Source: Haemophilus parahaemolyticus
Lineage (GTDB): Bacteria > Pseudomonadota > Gammaproteobacteria > Enterobacterales > Pasteurellaceae
DNA: 64,000 nucleotides
Direction: 5' to 3'
Assembly: GCF_002015035.1 (NCBI RefSeq)
Contig: NZ_MUXY01000001.1
Location: 549,899 to 613,898, forward strand
A program made the position numbers and the translations under genes. The notes under the pieces were generated by a model. It did not search any database, was not told the origin of the DNA, and saw nothing but the letters and a program-made list of their open reading frames with translations. Of this stretch, positions 16,801-27,520 are shown piece after piece (position 1 is the stretch's first letter; the number at the start of each line of letters is the position of its first letter).

Positions 16801-17135
16801 TGCAAATCATCTAGCGAAATATGTTCAAATGACGGCACTGTTACCGTACTATTTTTTAATTTGGTAAGATTATCTTGGCTCTTTTTTAGACTCGCTTTGG
16901 AATGTTCAATCTCACTATTTAACGCTTCATTATCCGCTTTCTGCTTCGCAATTTGAGCCAACAACGATTGAGTATCTTGCAAGGTTTTTAATGTTGCTTT
17001 CGTTACATCGGTTTGCTCCGCTTTTTGCAACGTTGCAATCTGTGCCTGCAATGCTTTTTCATTCGGTAAATCAGCCTGTGCGATTGAAATACCAAAAATC
17101 ATCGTAGCAAAAACGAAAAAATATTTCTTCATCAT
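13815..17135 (-). CDS. Large mechanosensitive channel, MscK/MscM type (copy 2)
   Basis: Paralogue of the next gene downstream, 1106 aa, with the same architecture: signal peptide ending GISIAQA, long periplasmic coiled-coil region, multiple membrane helices, and an MscS core (LFTALSVGLGFGMQEIFGNF followed by LFERPVRVGDMI). The two copies align along their whole length, including NLEQTQRNLDEQIS versus SLTQTQRNIDEQIS in the periplasmic part, so they arose by tandem duplication. The ATG overlaps the menE stop codon as ATGA (17132-17135), which implies translational coupling. A second ATG follows immediately and could serve instead. Likely role: tension-gated solute release; copy-specific function unknown. 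Confidence 0.9.
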   Translation of the reverse strand: MMKKYFFVFATMIFGISIAQADLPNEKALQAQIATLQKAEQTDVTKATLKTLQDTQSLLAQIAKQKADNEALNSEIEHSKASLKKSQDNLTKLKNSTVTVPSFEHISLDDLQGLLSAKQEALNNVQTEMASLNGKLVTQNAVPDKAQTALSNNVTHKQAINSALLGANISDEQKVNFTTELALLDLQNSYNQTLLRGNEDLSALYNSQLEEKKLQQQQLQNELAAIQQAISEKLMQASKVKVEQATQTLEKNVNAESNPVIVRALDFNAKMSQELLDQTTKMNELSQENLRIKGVLDNLEQTQRNLDEQISSLHGSLVLSRIINKQRAALPQDEMIKGLAERINELRVNIFDMTEFKDKIADPKSYIAKLEKEEKNTFTDAEKKQLTEILSARTKTFVELIKSMNTQLNLAINIELTQKQVQTISDELQQKLQQQSFWVKSNNAIDLAWFAKLGSTLGFQLEEISKQFDFSNWRDNVIPATLLIGGLLLLIGLILRQKENIKRQLTEINNRMKSVETDSQWNTPKAILLTTILCLPSTFMFLTVFILVTYICFQDPLPIWPWGLKMAGYWFCFAFMMAILRPNGIGYQHFDMPQKSNELFYNILKRSVWVIGLLLNTSIFANVETGITYDVLGEIMTITVLVMTVFIIAPGFRKAISTYQNTAEDIHAPKGALSFVRLVLLLAPIALIVLIVMGYYYTSLVIIEHLISTYFVVTTWIIVRNVCYRGFTVSSRRLAHRRLLEKKESLAKQASNEQAHNFGEEDVPFEIKADEMAVSEIKNQMLKVTDFVLWVGLFAALYWVWSDLITVAYYLKGVTLWQQSVTTDAGVVMESITLLNLLVAIVIIVVTYVLIKNLNGLLETFVFPHLSLSQGTPYTISTLLTYLLVVLGAAFAFSTLGMSWSKLQWLFTALSVGLGFGMQEIFGNFVSGIIILFERPVRVGDMITIDSFNGTVSKIRIRATTLIDNDKKEVIVPNKAFITERVVNWALTNSMTRLVISIGVAYGSDLELVKKLLLQAAEETTTVVKDPAPMAYFLSFGASTLDHELRVYVGQLSERIRTIDQLNRRINELFEQYGIEIAFNQLDIFIKNQNTNEEVKWATEDLTARN

Positions 17136-18586
17136 AAATTATCCTTACGGGTGAGCCCTAGTTTAACAGCAACCTCAGATTTTAGTTGTTGTCTGGAAAT
17201 TTTAATGCCACCTTGTTGTAAATTTTCATCTAACGGCAAGTAGCAAATCGGGTGTTTAAATCTTTCTAAATGCTGTGTCGCAAAATTTTGTAGTTTTTCG
17301 ATCGCTTGTGTTGAGAATGGTTCGAGCAAATCCACCACCGCCACAGGGCGTTCGCCAAACTCAACATCTGCAATTGGTACAATAAAAATCTGCCTGAGTA
17401 AACCTGAAGCGAACAACACTTTTTCTACCTCTTCGGGCTGAATATTCTCCCCACCCGAAATAAACATATTGTCTAACCGCCCCTTGACGATTAAATGACC
17501 TTGTGCATTCCACTGCCCAAGATCTTTCGTTTGCAACCAACCTTGTGCATTGGTAAGCGGTCGAATTTCGCCATTTTTTTGCCAATAACCAAGAGCTAAA
17601 CAATTACCTTTCACCCAAATTTCATTTTCCACCAAACGAATTTCCCGTCCAGCTAATGGTTTGCCAACATTGTCTAACTCATCTTTCACGGCACAAATAG
17701 TGGACGCCATCTCAGTCATTCCATAGCCTGAGAAAGTGGTAATGCCCTGCACTTTCGCTTGTTGAACTAATTCCGCAGGAATAGCAGCTCCGCCAAGCAA
17801 AACAGTTTGCTTTTTCGACCGCTTGTGAAGTTCCTCTGATGCCAAATAACGTTGCAGTTGGGTGGGCACAAGGGAGGCGTGCGAAACTTGAGAAAGTAGC
17901 TTAAAAAAATCTGCTTTATCTTCATTCACATAGAGCGTTGCCCCTTGTGAAAGCCAACGCCACACAATCCCCTGCCCTGAAACGTGAAACAACGGCAAAC
18001 TCAATAGCCAGCTATTGCCTTGTTTAAAATTGAGTAATTCACACACACCTTCTGCATTCGCTAGATGGTTTTTGATACTATGCACCACGGCTTTTGGCGA
18101 ACCTGATGAGCCAGAAGTGAGCGTTAAAGTAGCAGGAGAGGCATAATCTAAAGTAGGCAATTCACAAGCGGTAAGATTTTCATCAAAATTTGTAAAAAGC
18201 TGATCGGTAATCAAAAATTGAGTGCCATATTGCTCGCAAAGTTGCGTTGTTTTTTCTGATGAAAATGCAGGATTAAGCATTAAGATCTTTTTATTTAATG
18301 CCATCACTGCACAATAACTGAGCAAACCGATTAAACGATGTGAACCTTGATAGCCAATCAATTGAGCTTGTGAAAAGGAAGGCAGTGAAGAGAGAAAATT
18401 AGCCACTTGAGCCATAAGATAGTGAAAATCTTGCCAACAAATTTGCTCAGGTAAAAAAGGGAAAAAGCGACTTTCCCCTTTTTCCCAAACAATAGCGGTG
18501 CGTTGTTCCACATTCACCTTATCACTTGCTTTACTGCCTGCTTTATTCCCCCAGCAAGCAGTCAAAAAACACGAAGATTTCACCAT
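17132..18586 (-). CDS. menE: o-Succinylbenzoate-CoA ligase
   Basis: Adenylate-forming enzyme of menaquinone synthesis: o-succinylbenzoate + CoA + ATP gives OSB-CoA. The 484-aa sequence has the ANL-family motifs LTLTSGSSGSPKAVVHS (phosphate loop, about residue 160), FSGYGMTEMAS, the hinge Asp in TKDLG and KGRLDNMFISGGENIQPEEVE. Position between seqA and channel genes matches Haemophilus, where menE has the same neighbours. The Shine-Dalgarno is weak, and the gap to seqA is only 6 bp, so translation may rely on coupling. The stop overlaps the next gene's start. Low-potential menaquinone fits an organism that respires anaerobically. Confidence 0.93.
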   Translation of the reverse strand: MVKSSCFLTACWGNKAGSKASDKVNVEQRTAIVWEKGESRFFPFLPEQICWQDFHYLMAQVANFLSSLPSFSQAQLIGYQGSHRLIGLLSYCAVMALNKKILMLNPAFSSEKTTQLCEQYGTQFLITDQLFTNFDENLTACELPTLDYASPATLTLTSGSSGSPKAVVHSIKNHLANAEGVCELLNFKQGNSWLLSLPLFHVSGQGIVWRWLSQGATLYVNEDKADFFKLLSQVSHASLVPTQLQRYLASEELHKRSKKQTVLLGGAAIPAELVQQAKVQGITTFSGYGMTEMASTICAVKDELDNVGKPLAGREIRLVENEIWVKGNCLALGYWQKNGEIRPLTNAQGWLQTKDLGQWNAQGHLIVKGRLDNMFISGGENIQPEEVEKVLFASGLLRQIFIVPIADVEFGERPVAVVDLLEPFSTQAIEKLQNFATQHLERFKHPICYLPLDENLQQGGIKISRQQLKSEVAVKLGLTRKDNL

Positions 18587-18592
18587 GGTAGT

Positions 18593-19156
18593 TTAAACAA
18601 ATAAGCCTTGCACGCGTTTAATCAATTTTTTAGGCAACCCCATTTCTCTCATCACATTGGTTACAATTAAACCTTTGCGATTAGTGTTGTTATTAGTCAC
18701 CACCCAAAATGGCGAGCTTGGAATTTGTTTCGCTTTTACGCTATTTCCGTGTGCTAATAATGATGCTTCATCTTTGGCAAAATAGGTTCTTGAATTTCCT
18801 GTTACCATTTCCGTCGCTTTGGCAAAAGCATTAGGATTGTGTTGATATAAAGCCTCAAGCAATGTTAAAAAACGCACCACACCTTTCGATGGTTGATTAA
18901 AAATTTCTGAAACCAATACATTCTCAATCTTTTGAAAATGTTGCTCTTTAGTATCAACTCCCTCATTAGGTTTTGCTTTGGGCTTCGATGTTGCTTTTAA
19001 TTCATCAATCACATTTTGCTGAACTAGAGCAAATGGTTGAGGTGATGAAGGTAAACGCAATAGACGACGCAAAATATCTGAAGCACTTTCGCCAATTGAT
19101 TGTGTTCTGCTCGCAATGTAATGATATAATTCATCATCAATTTCGATGTTTTTCAT
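18593..19156 (-). CDS. seqA: Replication initiation negative regulator SeqA
   Basis: Binds hemimethylated GATC sites after replication, sequestering oriC and organising new DNA. The 187-aa protein has the N-terminal oligomerisation segment (MKNIEIDDELYHYIASRTQS, then IGESASDILRRLLRLP), a linker, and the C-terminal DNA-binding domain with GNSRTYFAKDE and WVVTNNNTNRKG, close to E. coli SeqA (181 aa). It is the first gene of the minus-strand run towards menE and aroC and is divergent from ybfF, the same arrangement as ybfF/seqA in enteric bacteria. Its presence implies Dam methylation in this organism. Confidence 0.96.
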   Translation of the reverse strand: MKNIEIDDELYHYIASRTQSIGESASDILRRLLRLPSSPQPFALVQQNVIDELKATSKPKAKPNEGVDTKEQHFQKIENVLVSEIFNQPSKGVVRFLTLLEALYQHNPNAFAKATEMVTGNSRTYFAKDEASLLAHGNSVKAKQIPSSPFWVVTNNNTNRKGLIVTNVMREMGLPKKLIKRVQGLFV

Positions 19157-19270
19157 CTTATCCCCTTAATTTACTTGAATTTTACTGAGCGAATATTGTT
19201 TTGCATTATAATCAAGTTCAGGATCTTTTTGTAGATAAAAATCACTCAAATTTAGTGAAAAGAATAACTT

Positions 19271-20796
<1,526 letters not shown>

Positions 20797-20800
20797 GCGA

Positions 20801-20827
20801 AAAAGCAGGCATAAAGCCTGCTTTTTT
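20801..20827. terminator. Terminator between cmoA and tsf
   Basis: Perfect 10-bp stem AAAAGCAGGC / GCCTGCTTTT (20801-20810 with 20816-20825), 5-nt loop, T-run on the plus side and A-run on the other. It serves the converging cmoA and tsf genes. Confidence 0.9.
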
Positions 20828-20847
20828 AGTTCTCATAAGAGAAAGAA

Positions 20848-21699
20848 TTAAGCGTTACCGCCAGTGATTTTCGCTACTTCTGCTGCGAAATCTTCTTCTT
20901 TCTTCTCAATACCTTCACCCACTTCTAAACGAATGAAGTTAGTTACTTTAGTATTTACTGATTTTAAGTAGTCACCTACAGTTTGTGAAGGATCCATTAC
21001 GAATGCTTGACCAGTTAATGAAACTTCACCTGTGAATTTCTTCATACGACCTTCAACCATTTTCTCAGCAATTTCTTTTGGTTTACCTGAGTTGATTGCG
21101 ATGTCGATTTGGATTTGACGTTCGTGTTCAACCACATCTGCTGAAACATCTTCTGGGTTTACGAATTCAGGTTTAGAAGCTGCAACGTGCATTGCTACTT
21201 TACGTAATTCTTCTTCAGAACCTTCACCAGCAACTAATACACCGATTTTCGCACCGTGTAAGTATTGAGCAATTACTTGACCATCTAAGAATTGAACGCG
21301 ACGGATTGTCATGTTCTCACCGATTTTCGCTACTAATGCAACACGTTGTTCTTCGAATTTCGCTGCTAATTCTTCGATTGAGATACCTTTGTTTGCTACT
21401 GCGTAGTCTGCAACTTCGTTCGCTAAACCTACGAAACCTGCATCTTTTGCTACGAAGTCAGTTTGGCAGTTCATTTCAACTAAAACACCGAAACCATTAG
21501 CGATACGTGCTAAGATAACGCCTTCAGCTGCAGTGTTACCTGCTTTTTTAGCTGCTTTAGCTTGACCAGATTTACGCATGTTGTCGATTGCTAATTCGAT
21601 ATCACCGTTCGCTTCAACTAGTGCTTTTTTACATTCCATCATACCTGCACCAGTACGTTCACGAAGTTCTTTTACTAATGATGCTGTGATCTCAGCCAT
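20848..21699 (-). CDS. tsf: Elongation factor Ts
   Basis: Guanine-nucleotide exchange factor that regenerates EF-Tu-GTP during protein synthesis. The 283-aa sequence has the UBA-like N-terminus with [16 protein letters not shown], the family motif with the conserved TDF ([11 protein letters not shown]), and the dimerisation core with VDVSAD-type segments followed by a C-terminal module. It is second in the rpsB-tsf operon, about 105 bp after rpsB. A hairpin in the spacer probably tunes the ratio of S2 to EF-Ts. Confidence 0.98.
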   Translation of the reverse strand: MAEITASLVKELRERTGAGMMECKKALVEANGDIELAIDNMRKSGQAKAAKKAGNTAAEGVILARIANGFGVLVEMNCQTDFVAKDAGFVGLANEVADYAVANKGISIEELAAKFEEQRVALVAKIGENMTIRRVQFLDGQVIAQYLHGAKIGVLVAGEGSEEELRKVAMHVAASKPEFVNPEDVSADVVEHERQIQIDIAINSGKPKEIAEKMVEGRMKKFTGEVSLTGQAFVMDPSQTVGDYLKSVNTKVTNFIRLEVGEGIEKKEEDFAAEVAKITGGNA

Positions 21700-21736
21700 T
21701 TTACTATTCCTCAGAAATGAATTTTAGATAAGAGAA

Positions 21737-21763
21737 AGCAGGGATTACTTTTCAGCCCCTGCT
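21737..21763 (-). terminator. Hairpin in the rpsB-tsf spacer
   Basis: AGCAGGG (21737-21743) pairs perfectly with CCCTGCT (21757-21763); on the minus strand a T/C-rich stretch follows. The stem is short and the T-run imperfect, so partial termination or mRNA end protection between rpsB and tsf is the likely role. Confidence 0.45.
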
Positions 21764-21804
21764 CTCAGATGATTTAAGGGCTATGCCTTATTTCAAAATA
21801 ACGA

Positions 21805-22521
21805 TTATTCTGCGTCTGCTGCTAATTCAGCTTCAACGTTTGAACCTTTGCCTTCTTTGATTGCCGCTACTGCTGAATCTAAGTAAAGTTGGATCGCACG
21901 AGTTGCGTCATCGTTACCTGGGATGATGTAGTTTACGCCATCTGGTGTAGAGTTAGTATCAACGATAGCAAATACAGGGATACCTAAGTTGTTTGCTTCT
22001 TTAATAGCGATGTGTTCATGGTCAGCACCGATTACGAAAATCGCATCTGGTAAGCCGTTCATGTTTTTGATACCGCCTAAGCTTAACTCTAATTTTTCTA
22101 ACTCACGAGTACGCATTAACGCTTCTTTTTTAGTGATTTTGTCAAAAGTACCGTCTTGAGTTTGAGCTTCTAAATCTTTTAAACGTTTGATTGATTGACG
22201 TACTGTTTTCCAGTTAGTCAACATACCACCTAACCAACGATGGTTTACGTAGAATTGTTGGCAATCTACTGCTGCGGCTTTAACTGCTTCAGACGCTGCA
22301 CGTTTTGTACCTACGAATAATACTTTACCGTTGTTGCTTGCAATGCGAGTTAATTCTGCTAATGCTTCGTTGAATAATGGTAATGTTTTTTCAAGGTTTA
22401 CGATGTGAACACCATTACGAGCACCAAAAATGAATGGTTTCATTTTTGGATTCCAGTAACGAGTTTGGTGACCGTAGTGAACGCCTGCATTAAGCATATC
22501 GCGCATAGAAACTTGTGCCAT
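21805..22521 (-). CDS. rpsB: 30S ribosomal protein S2
   Basis: Small-subunit protein at the head-body junction; needed for S1 binding. The 238-aa protein has [20 protein letters not shown] at the N-terminus, the [12 protein letters not shown] signature, and [14 protein letters not shown], with an Ala/Glu-rich tail. First gene of rpsB-tsf. The 5' leader folds into nested stems and is the expected binding site for S2 autoregulation. Confidence 0.98.
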   Translation of the reverse strand: MAQVSMRDMLNAGVHYGHQTRYWNPKMKPFIFGARNGVHIVNLEKTLPLFNEALAELTRIASNNGKVLFVGTKRAASEAVKAAAVDCQQFYVNHRWLGGMLTNWKTVRQSIKRLKDLEAQTQDGTFDKITKKEALMRTRELEKLELSLGGIKNMNGLPDAIFVIGADHEHIAIKEANNLGIPVFAIVDTNSTPDGVNYIIPGNDDATRAIQLYLDSAVAAIKEGKGSNVEAELAADAE

Positions 22522-22584
22522 AAGAATTTTCCTTTAAAGTTGTTTGCCTTGCCACTTATGAAAGACAAGACGGGGTTTAGCCTC

Positions 22585-22644
22585 CATCTATCCTAGAAAA
22601 CCGACCACAAAGTAGCACCCCAATTTCTAGTTTGATGATAGATG
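22585..22644 (-). promoter_or_regulatory. rpsB leader, probable S2 autoregulatory RNA
   Basis: Two nested stems lie about 65 bases before the rpsB start: outer CATCTATC (22585-22592) with GATAGATG (22637-22644), inner CTAGAAA (22593-22599) with TTTCTAG (22624-22630). The stems stack directly on the 5' side. The enclosed minus-strand loop includes TTGGGGTGC and TGTGGTCGG, a purine-rich segment of the kind conserved in gammaproteobacterial rpsB leaders. The pairing is seen directly; S2 control is inferred from the known autogenous regulation of rpsB. Confidence 0.65.
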
Positions 22645-22744
22645 TGTGTTTTTGTGTTGAAAAATAAGTTCTGTTTTCTATCTAATATAGACAAAAAACG
22701 GGCGGTATTATGGCAAAAAAAATGGCGAAAATCTAGCACAATTT

Positions 22745-22774
22745 ACAAGCGGTCAAAAAAATTTAACCGCTTGC
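22745..22774 (-). terminator. Inverted uptake-sequence pair after the ABC transporter gene
   Basis: ACAAGCGGT (22745-22753) and its near-inverted partner ACCGCTTGC (22766-22774) flank an A/T-rich loop just after the stop of the gene at 22782. This is an inverted USS pair that can fold as a terminator, without an obvious long T-run. Confidence 0.55.
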
Positions 22775-22781
22775 AAATAAA

Positions 22782-24560
22782 TTAGCTATAAGTACATTCA
22801 AAGCGTGGTTTACCTAAGGTTATCTGCTTATTATGGAACTGCTGAAGCGTGCACCGATGCCCCACGCTGATAATAATACTCTCTGGCAACCAATGTTTAA
22901 TTGTGAGATATAACATTGCCTCCGTTGGTTCATCTAATGCTGATGTCGTTTCATCTAAAAAAATCAGTTGCGGTTTTGCTAACACAATACGGACAAAAGC
23001 AACACGTTGTAACTCCCCTGGTGAGAGCGTAGCTTGCCAATCCATATCCACATCTAATGCATTAGTGTATTTATCCAATGAACAGACTTCCATTGCCTGA
23101 CGAATTTCAAAATCAGTGACCTTCAAATTTGGATAACAAATTGCCTCACGCAATGTTCCCTCTGGCATATAAGGGCGTTGAGGTAAAAACAGCGGTTTAT
23201 CTAAACAAGCCTGTTCTGCCACACCAAAAGTCTCAAATGGATAAATTCCCGCTAAGGCCTTTAACAAGGTTGTTTTCCCTGCCCCAGACGCACCTTGAAT
23301 TAACAAGGCATCACCTGCCTGCAGTTCAATATTGATATTTGAAAGCAAAATCTGACCGCTTGCATCCTTGATTCCAAAGTCACGTAAGTAAAACCCTTTT
23401 GTGCAAGGATAAGTTGGCTGACTAGGAAGGCTATCCAAATAATCAAGTGTAGTAAAGAAACCGTACAGGCGGTTTAGTCTTGCCTGATAGAGCGTAAATT
23501 CTTCATAAAACAAACGGAAGAACGACAGGGCACGCATCAAACGGTTAAAAGATTGCACAGTTTGATGCATATCGCCAAGTGTTGCCTGCCCTGCAAAAAA
23601 TCGAGGTGCTTGTAACATTAACGGTAAAATCATCGCTGTTTGAGTTACCCCTGTATTAAAGCCGTCCAACCCTAACATTCTTCGTACAATCTCCCAGCGA
23701 TTTTGAATAATGAAATTAAACCGCTCGTGCAAGTGATTTCTCTCTTTCTCTTCGCCAGAATAAAACGCAATACTTTCCGCATTTTCACGCACACGAATAA
23801 GCGAATAACGATAATCTCCTTGTAACTTCTCTTTATTAAAGTTTAAACGAATAAGCGGACGACCAATCCAAACCGAAAGTGCAGTTGCAACAAGAATAAA
23901 AATATAGATAAAAAAGACCACACCTTTAGGAATTTCCAACCCAAACAGCATTAGCAACCCTGACAACCCCCACAAAATAATAGTAAATTCAATGGTCGCA
24001 ACAATCGCATTGAGTACGCCTTTTACCGCTGAAACCGTGCCCGAAATAAATGCTGAGGCGTCTTGTTCGATACGTTGATCGATGTTGTCAGGTAGATCTT
24101 TTTGGTAACGAAGCAGATAATAATTTTTATGATCGAGCCAACGATTTAACATTTCTGCATTCAATTTTTCAAGCCATTTAATTTCAAAGGCTTGCGTGAT
24201 CAAATAATTCACAATGGAATGGGTAATTTTAACCAATACAAGTAAAGCATTAATGCCTGCAAAAAACCAGAACGCATCGACCGCTTTATCTTGCAAAGAT
24301 TTATACAAACCATTGTAGAAATAGGTGTTGAGCACGCTAATTCGTACTTCTAGCAGTACAAAAAGCAAGAGCAAAATAATCAGCCCTAAGGTTTTCCCTT
24401 TATGACTTACCGCCCAAGCAGGCTGTGCTACTCGCCAAAATTGCTTGCCAAATTTCGTTTTACGCAAAAAAGAGAGTGCGATGAATAATCCTACTAAAAG
24501 GAAAACCAACGCACTCATTAACCAAGAAAAGCTGTTATTTAATTCTGTTTGCCAATTCAT
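22782..24560 (-). CDS. YddA/SbmA-type ABC transporter, fused permease and ATPase
   Basis: Inner-membrane half-transporter whose membrane domain is related to SbmA/BacA and to human ABCD proteins; Haemophilus HI_0036 looks like the orthologue. Substrate unknown; relatives move peptides or acyl compounds. The 592-aa protein has helices near residues 12-35 and 58-80, then the family signature around YFYNGLYKSLQD and NYYLLRYQKDLPDNIDQRI. After residue 370 comes the ATPase: Walker A GASGAGKTTL, signature LSPGELQRVAF, Walker B LIFLDETTSALDE. Conserved D/E and switch His (SVGHR) are present, so it should be active. Stand-alone gene, downstream of ftsH. Confidence 0.88.
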   Translation of the reverse strand: MNWQTELNNSFSWLMSALVFLLVGLFIALSFLRKTKFGKQFWRVAQPAWAVSHKGKTLGLIILLLLFVLLEVRISVLNTYFYNGLYKSLQDKAVDAFWFFAGINALLVLVKITHSIVNYLITQAFEIKWLEKLNAEMLNRWLDHKNYYLLRYQKDLPDNIDQRIEQDASAFISGTVSAVKGVLNAIVATIEFTIILWGLSGLLMLFGLEIPKGVVFFIYIFILVATALSVWIGRPLIRLNFNKEKLQGDYRYSLIRVRENAESIAFYSGEEKERNHLHERFNFIIQNRWEIVRRMLGLDGFNTGVTQTAMILPLMLQAPRFFAGQATLGDMHQTVQSFNRLMRALSFFRLFYEEFTLYQARLNRLYGFFTTLDYLDSLPSQPTYPCTKGFYLRDFGIKDASGQILLSNINIELQAGDALLIQGASGAGKTTLLKALAGIYPFETFGVAEQACLDKPLFLPQRPYMPEGTLREAICYPNLKVTDFEIRQAMEVCSLDKYTNALDVDMDWQATLSPGELQRVAFVRIVLAKPQLIFLDETTSALDEPTEAMLYLTIKHWLPESIIISVGHRCTLQQFHNKQITLGKPRFECTYS

Positions 24561-24581
24561 TCTGCTTCCTAAATAAAAGAA

Positions 24582-24608
24582 CGGAATTGCGAATAATTCA
24601 CAATTCCG
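24582..24608 (-). terminator. Hairpin just upstream of the ABC transporter gene
   Basis: CGGAATTG (24582-24589) pairs with CAATTCCG (24601-24608). On the minus strand it is followed by TTCTTTTATTT, so it could terminate read-through from ftsH a few bases before the next start codon. No separate promoter for the ABC gene was recognised. Confidence 0.5.
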
Positions 24609-24685
24609 AGTAGTTTATTTTATCGGGTAAAATGCGATTGTCAATTACTGCCCCAAAAGCGACCAACATATAGGCAAAAAGAAAA

Positions 24686-24707
24686 CCAGAAATATCACTA
24701 TTTCTGG
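24686..24707 (-). terminator. ftsH terminator
   Basis: Perfect 8-bp stem CCAGAAAT (24686-24693) / ATTTCTGG (24700-24707), followed on the minus strand by TTTTCTTTTT, placed about 20 bases after the ftsH stop. Confidence 0.85.
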
Positions 24708-24728
24708 CTTAAGAAAAGTAAAGAAGAA

Positions 24729-26657
24729 TTATGAATTATCCGCCATATCACCTTCTTTTGGATCGATTTCTAAATCTGTTCGAACAGGTTTTTCTGTCGT
24801 TTCTTTATTATTGTGTGATGGGCCTTGTGTTGGTTTATCATTCCAGCCGGATGGTTCGCCCACAGGGCGACGTGCCATTAAGTCATCAATCTGTTTGCGA
24901 TCAAGCGTTTCATATTTCAATAAAGCATCTTTCATTGCGTGTAAAATGTCGATATTGTCTTCTAACGTCTGTTTCGCACGGTTATAGTTACGGTCAATAA
25001 TTTTACGCATTTCCGTATCAATCAATTTTTGCGACTCTTCTGAAACACCTTTAATTGCACCCATTCCATCTTCATTTTGATAGAAAATTGGACCAAGCTC
25101 TTTTGAGAAGCCCCATTGTGTTACCATCGCACGGGCAATTTGAGTTGCACGATGAATATCTGATGAAGCCCCTGTGGTAATTTTATCTTCACCGAAAATC
25201 AAGCCTTCCGCAATACGACCAGCAAATAAGGTAGAAAGTTGGCTTTCTAATTTGGTAAATGTTTCACTCACACGGTCGCCTTCTGGCAAAAATTGAGCAA
25301 AGCCTAATGCTTGACCACGTGGCACGATAGTCACTTTATTAAGTGGATCATGTTCTGGCATTAAGTAACCTACGATAACGTGCCCTGCCTCGTGATATGC
25401 CGTATTGATGATCTCTTTTTCCGTCATCGTATTAGAACGACGCTCAGGTCCCATATTGATTTTATCACGAGCTTGTTCGAAATCTTCCATCGTTACTACT
25501 CGGCGATTTTTACGTGCGGCAAATAACGCAGCTTCGTTTACCAAGTTCGCTAATTGTGCACCCGAATAACCTGGTGTACCACGCGCAATTTGCATTGCAT
25601 CCACGCCCTCTGCAAGCGGTACTTTTTTCAAGTGAACTTGCAAAATCTGCTCACGCCCTTTCACGTTTGGCAAATCAACGGTTACTTGGCGGTCGAAACG
25701 ACCTGGACGGGTTAATGCGTCATCTAATACGTCCGCACGGTTAGTTGCCGCGATAATAATCACACCTTCAGAACCTTCAAAACCGTCCATTTCCACTAAC
25801 ATTTGGTTTAAGGTTTGTTCGCGTTCATCGTGTCCACCGCTGAAGCCTGCACCACCACGCTTACGACCGACCGCATCAATTTCATCAATAAAGATGATAC
25901 AAGGGGCGTTTTTCTTCGCTTGCTCGAAAAGATCACGCACACGAGAAGCACCTACACCGACAAACATTTCCACAAAGTCTGAACCAGCCATTGTAAAGAA
26001 TGGCACTTTGGCTTCACCCGCAATCGCTTTCGCTAGCAAGGTTTTACCTGTTCCAGGTGGACCAACCATCAAGATCCCTTTTGGAATACGCCCGCCCAAT
26101 TTTTGGAATTTGCTTGGGTCGCGTAAGAAATCAACCACTTCGCCCACTTCTTCTTTCGCTTCATCACAACCTGCGACATCCGCAAAAGTGGTTTTAACTT
26201 GATCTGCAGTCAGCATTTTCGCCTTGCTCTTACCAAAGCTAAATGCACCTTTACCGCCACCGCCTTGCATTTGACGCATATAGAACGCATAGAAGCCAAT
26301 TAAAAGCAACATCGGGAACCACGAAATTAAGATTTGCGTTAATAATCCGCGGCGTTCTTCTGGCTGACCTGTTACCGTTGCATCGGTTTTTGATAAATCT
26401 GCCAACAAATCACGGTCATACATCGGCATCACAGTTTGATATTTCGTACCGTCTTTTTTGGTCACGTTAATCGTTTCGCTGTTGCTCGTCATATCTACAT
26501 CTTTTAACGTATTCGTACGAATATCATTTAAGAAAGTCGAATATGCCACCGAATTATTGGCATTGTTGCCAAAGTTTGAATTGAAACCTTCAAAGGCAGT
26601 CATCAATACTATCGCAACCACTACCCAAAGGATGATATTTTTCACAAAATCGTTCAA
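24729..26657 (-). CDS. ftsH: ATP-dependent zinc metalloprotease FtsH
   Basis: Membrane AAA+ protease that degrades misassembled membrane proteins and regulators such as LpxC. Layout: helix at residues 7-22, periplasmic domain, second helix at about 105-125, Walker A GPPGTGKT at 199-206, Walker [12 protein letters not shown] region with TRPGRFDRQ, and zinc site HEAGH near residue 420. The 642-aa frame begins with TTG at 26657, with AGGGG 7 bases upstream; the nearest alternative is a GTG four codons later with poorer spacing, so a TTG start is likely. rlmE lies upstream, the common rlmE-ftsH pair. Confidence 0.97.
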   Translation of the reverse strand: MNDFVKNIILWVVVAIVLMTAFEGFNSNFGNNANNSVAYSTFLNDIRTNTLKDVDMTSNSETINVTKKDGTKYQTVMPMYDRDLLADLSKTDATVTGQPEERRGLLTQILISWFPMLLLIGFYAFYMRQMQGGGGKGAFSFGKSKAKMLTADQVKTTFADVAGCDEAKEEVGEVVDFLRDPSKFQKLGGRIPKGILMVGPPGTGKTLLAKAIAGEAKVPFFTMAGSDFVEMFVGVGASRVRDLFEQAKKNAPCIIFIDEIDAVGRKRGGAGFSGGHDEREQTLNQMLVEMDGFEGSEGVIIIAATNRADVLDDALTRPGRFDRQVTVDLPNVKGREQILQVHLKKVPLAEGVDAMQIARGTPGYSGAQLANLVNEAALFAARKNRRVVTMEDFEQARDKINMGPERRSNTMTEKEIINTAYHEAGHVIVGYLMPEHDPLNKVTIVPRGQALGFAQFLPEGDRVSETFTKLESQLSTLFAGRIAEGLIFGEDKITTGASSDIHRATQIARAMVTQWGFSKELGPIFYQNEDGMGAIKGVSEESQKLIDTEMRKIIDRNYNRAKQTLEDNIDILHAMKDALLKYETLDRKQIDDLMARRPVGEPSGWNDKPTQGPSHNNKETTEKPVRTDLEIDPKEGDMADNS

Positions 26658-26704
26658 GATTAAGCCCCTACACTAGAAATAACTAGAAAAATAAAAAATG
26701 AAGA

Positions 26705-27331
26705 TTAGCCTTTATAGCCCGTTGCCACAATATAAACTTCTCGTGAACGATCACGCGAAGCCTCTGGTTTACGGACTTTTACGGTGCTAAACATCGCTCG
26801 AATTTCACGCAAATACTCGTCAAAACCTTCACCTTGGAATACTTTGACCACAAAACTGCCTTTGGGTGCCAACACTTGACGGCACATATCTAACGCTAAT
26901 TCCACCAAATACATTGCACGTGGAATATCCACCGATGGCATTCCACTAAAATTCGGTGCCATATCCGACATTACTACATCAACCATATCATCGCCGACAC
27001 GTTCTAATAAGGCATTAAGTACACTCTCCTCACGAAAATCTCCTTGTAAGAAATCTACCCCAACAATTGGATTCATATCTAAAATATCACAGGCAATAAT
27101 ACGCCCTTTTTCGCCAATTTGAGTGACTGCATATTGAGACCATCCACCTGGTGCTGCACCTAAATCTACGACTGTCATTCCAGGCTTAAACAAGCGGTCA
27201 GTTTTTTGAATTTCATCTAATTTGAAATACGCCCGAGAGCGTAGTTTCTGCTTATGTGCCTTCTGCACGAATTGATCTTTAAAGTGCTCCGCCAACCAAC
27301 GTGACGAGCTAGCACTACGTTTTCTTCCCAT
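26705..27331 (-). CDS. rlmE: 23S rRNA 2'-O-ribose U2552 methyltransferase
   Basis: Heat-shock methyltransferase (FtsJ/RrmJ) that modifies U2552 in the ribosomal A loop, a late step in 50S assembly. The 208-aa protein has the basic N-terminus, [13 protein letters not shown] with catalytic Lys, SAM-binding [15 protein letters not shown], the catalytic Asp in VMSDMAPN and the catalytic Lys in [11 protein letters not shown]. It is followed 47 bp later by ftsH and is divergent from guaB. Confidence 0.97.
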   Translation of the reverse strand: MGRKRSASSSRWLAEHFKDQFVQKAHKQKLRSRAYFKLDEIQKTDRLFKPGMTVVDLGAAPGGWSQYAVTQIGEKGRIIACDILDMNPIVGVDFLQGDFREESVLNALLERVGDDMVDVVMSDMAPNFSGMPSVDIPRAMYLVELALDMCRQVLAPKGSFVVKVFQGEGFDEYLREIRAMFSTVKVRKPEASRDRSREVYIVATGYKG

Positions 27332-27487
27332 TCTGCCTTATTCTCTATAAAACGTTGTCTGTTAATTTGTTAGTGTACCATAATAAGGACTATTTATCGC
27401 TATTCAAGTAAATAAGTTGATTTCTTTAATAGTTTTTACATTCTTTAAATAATTTTTCTACACATTTTACCTAAGCATTTGAGAACC

Positions 27488-27502
27488 AGCAAACGATTGC
27501 TT
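27488..27502 (+). promoter_or_regulatory. PurR operator upstream of guaB
   Basis: AGCAAACGATTGCTT contains GCAAACGATTGC, one mismatch from the GCAAACGTTTGC core of the E. coli PurR box. It lies 18 bases upstream of the guaB -35 element. A PurR orthologue is encoded at 47633-48643, and guaB is a known PurR target in enteric bacteria. Confidence 0.7.
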
Positions 27503-27520
27503 AATTCTGCATTTTTATGA

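Noticed and set aside
22684..22712. A specific promoter for rpsB
   Set aside because: TATATT and CATAAT are both possible -10 elements on the minus strand, but neither has a convincing -35 at 16-18 bp.
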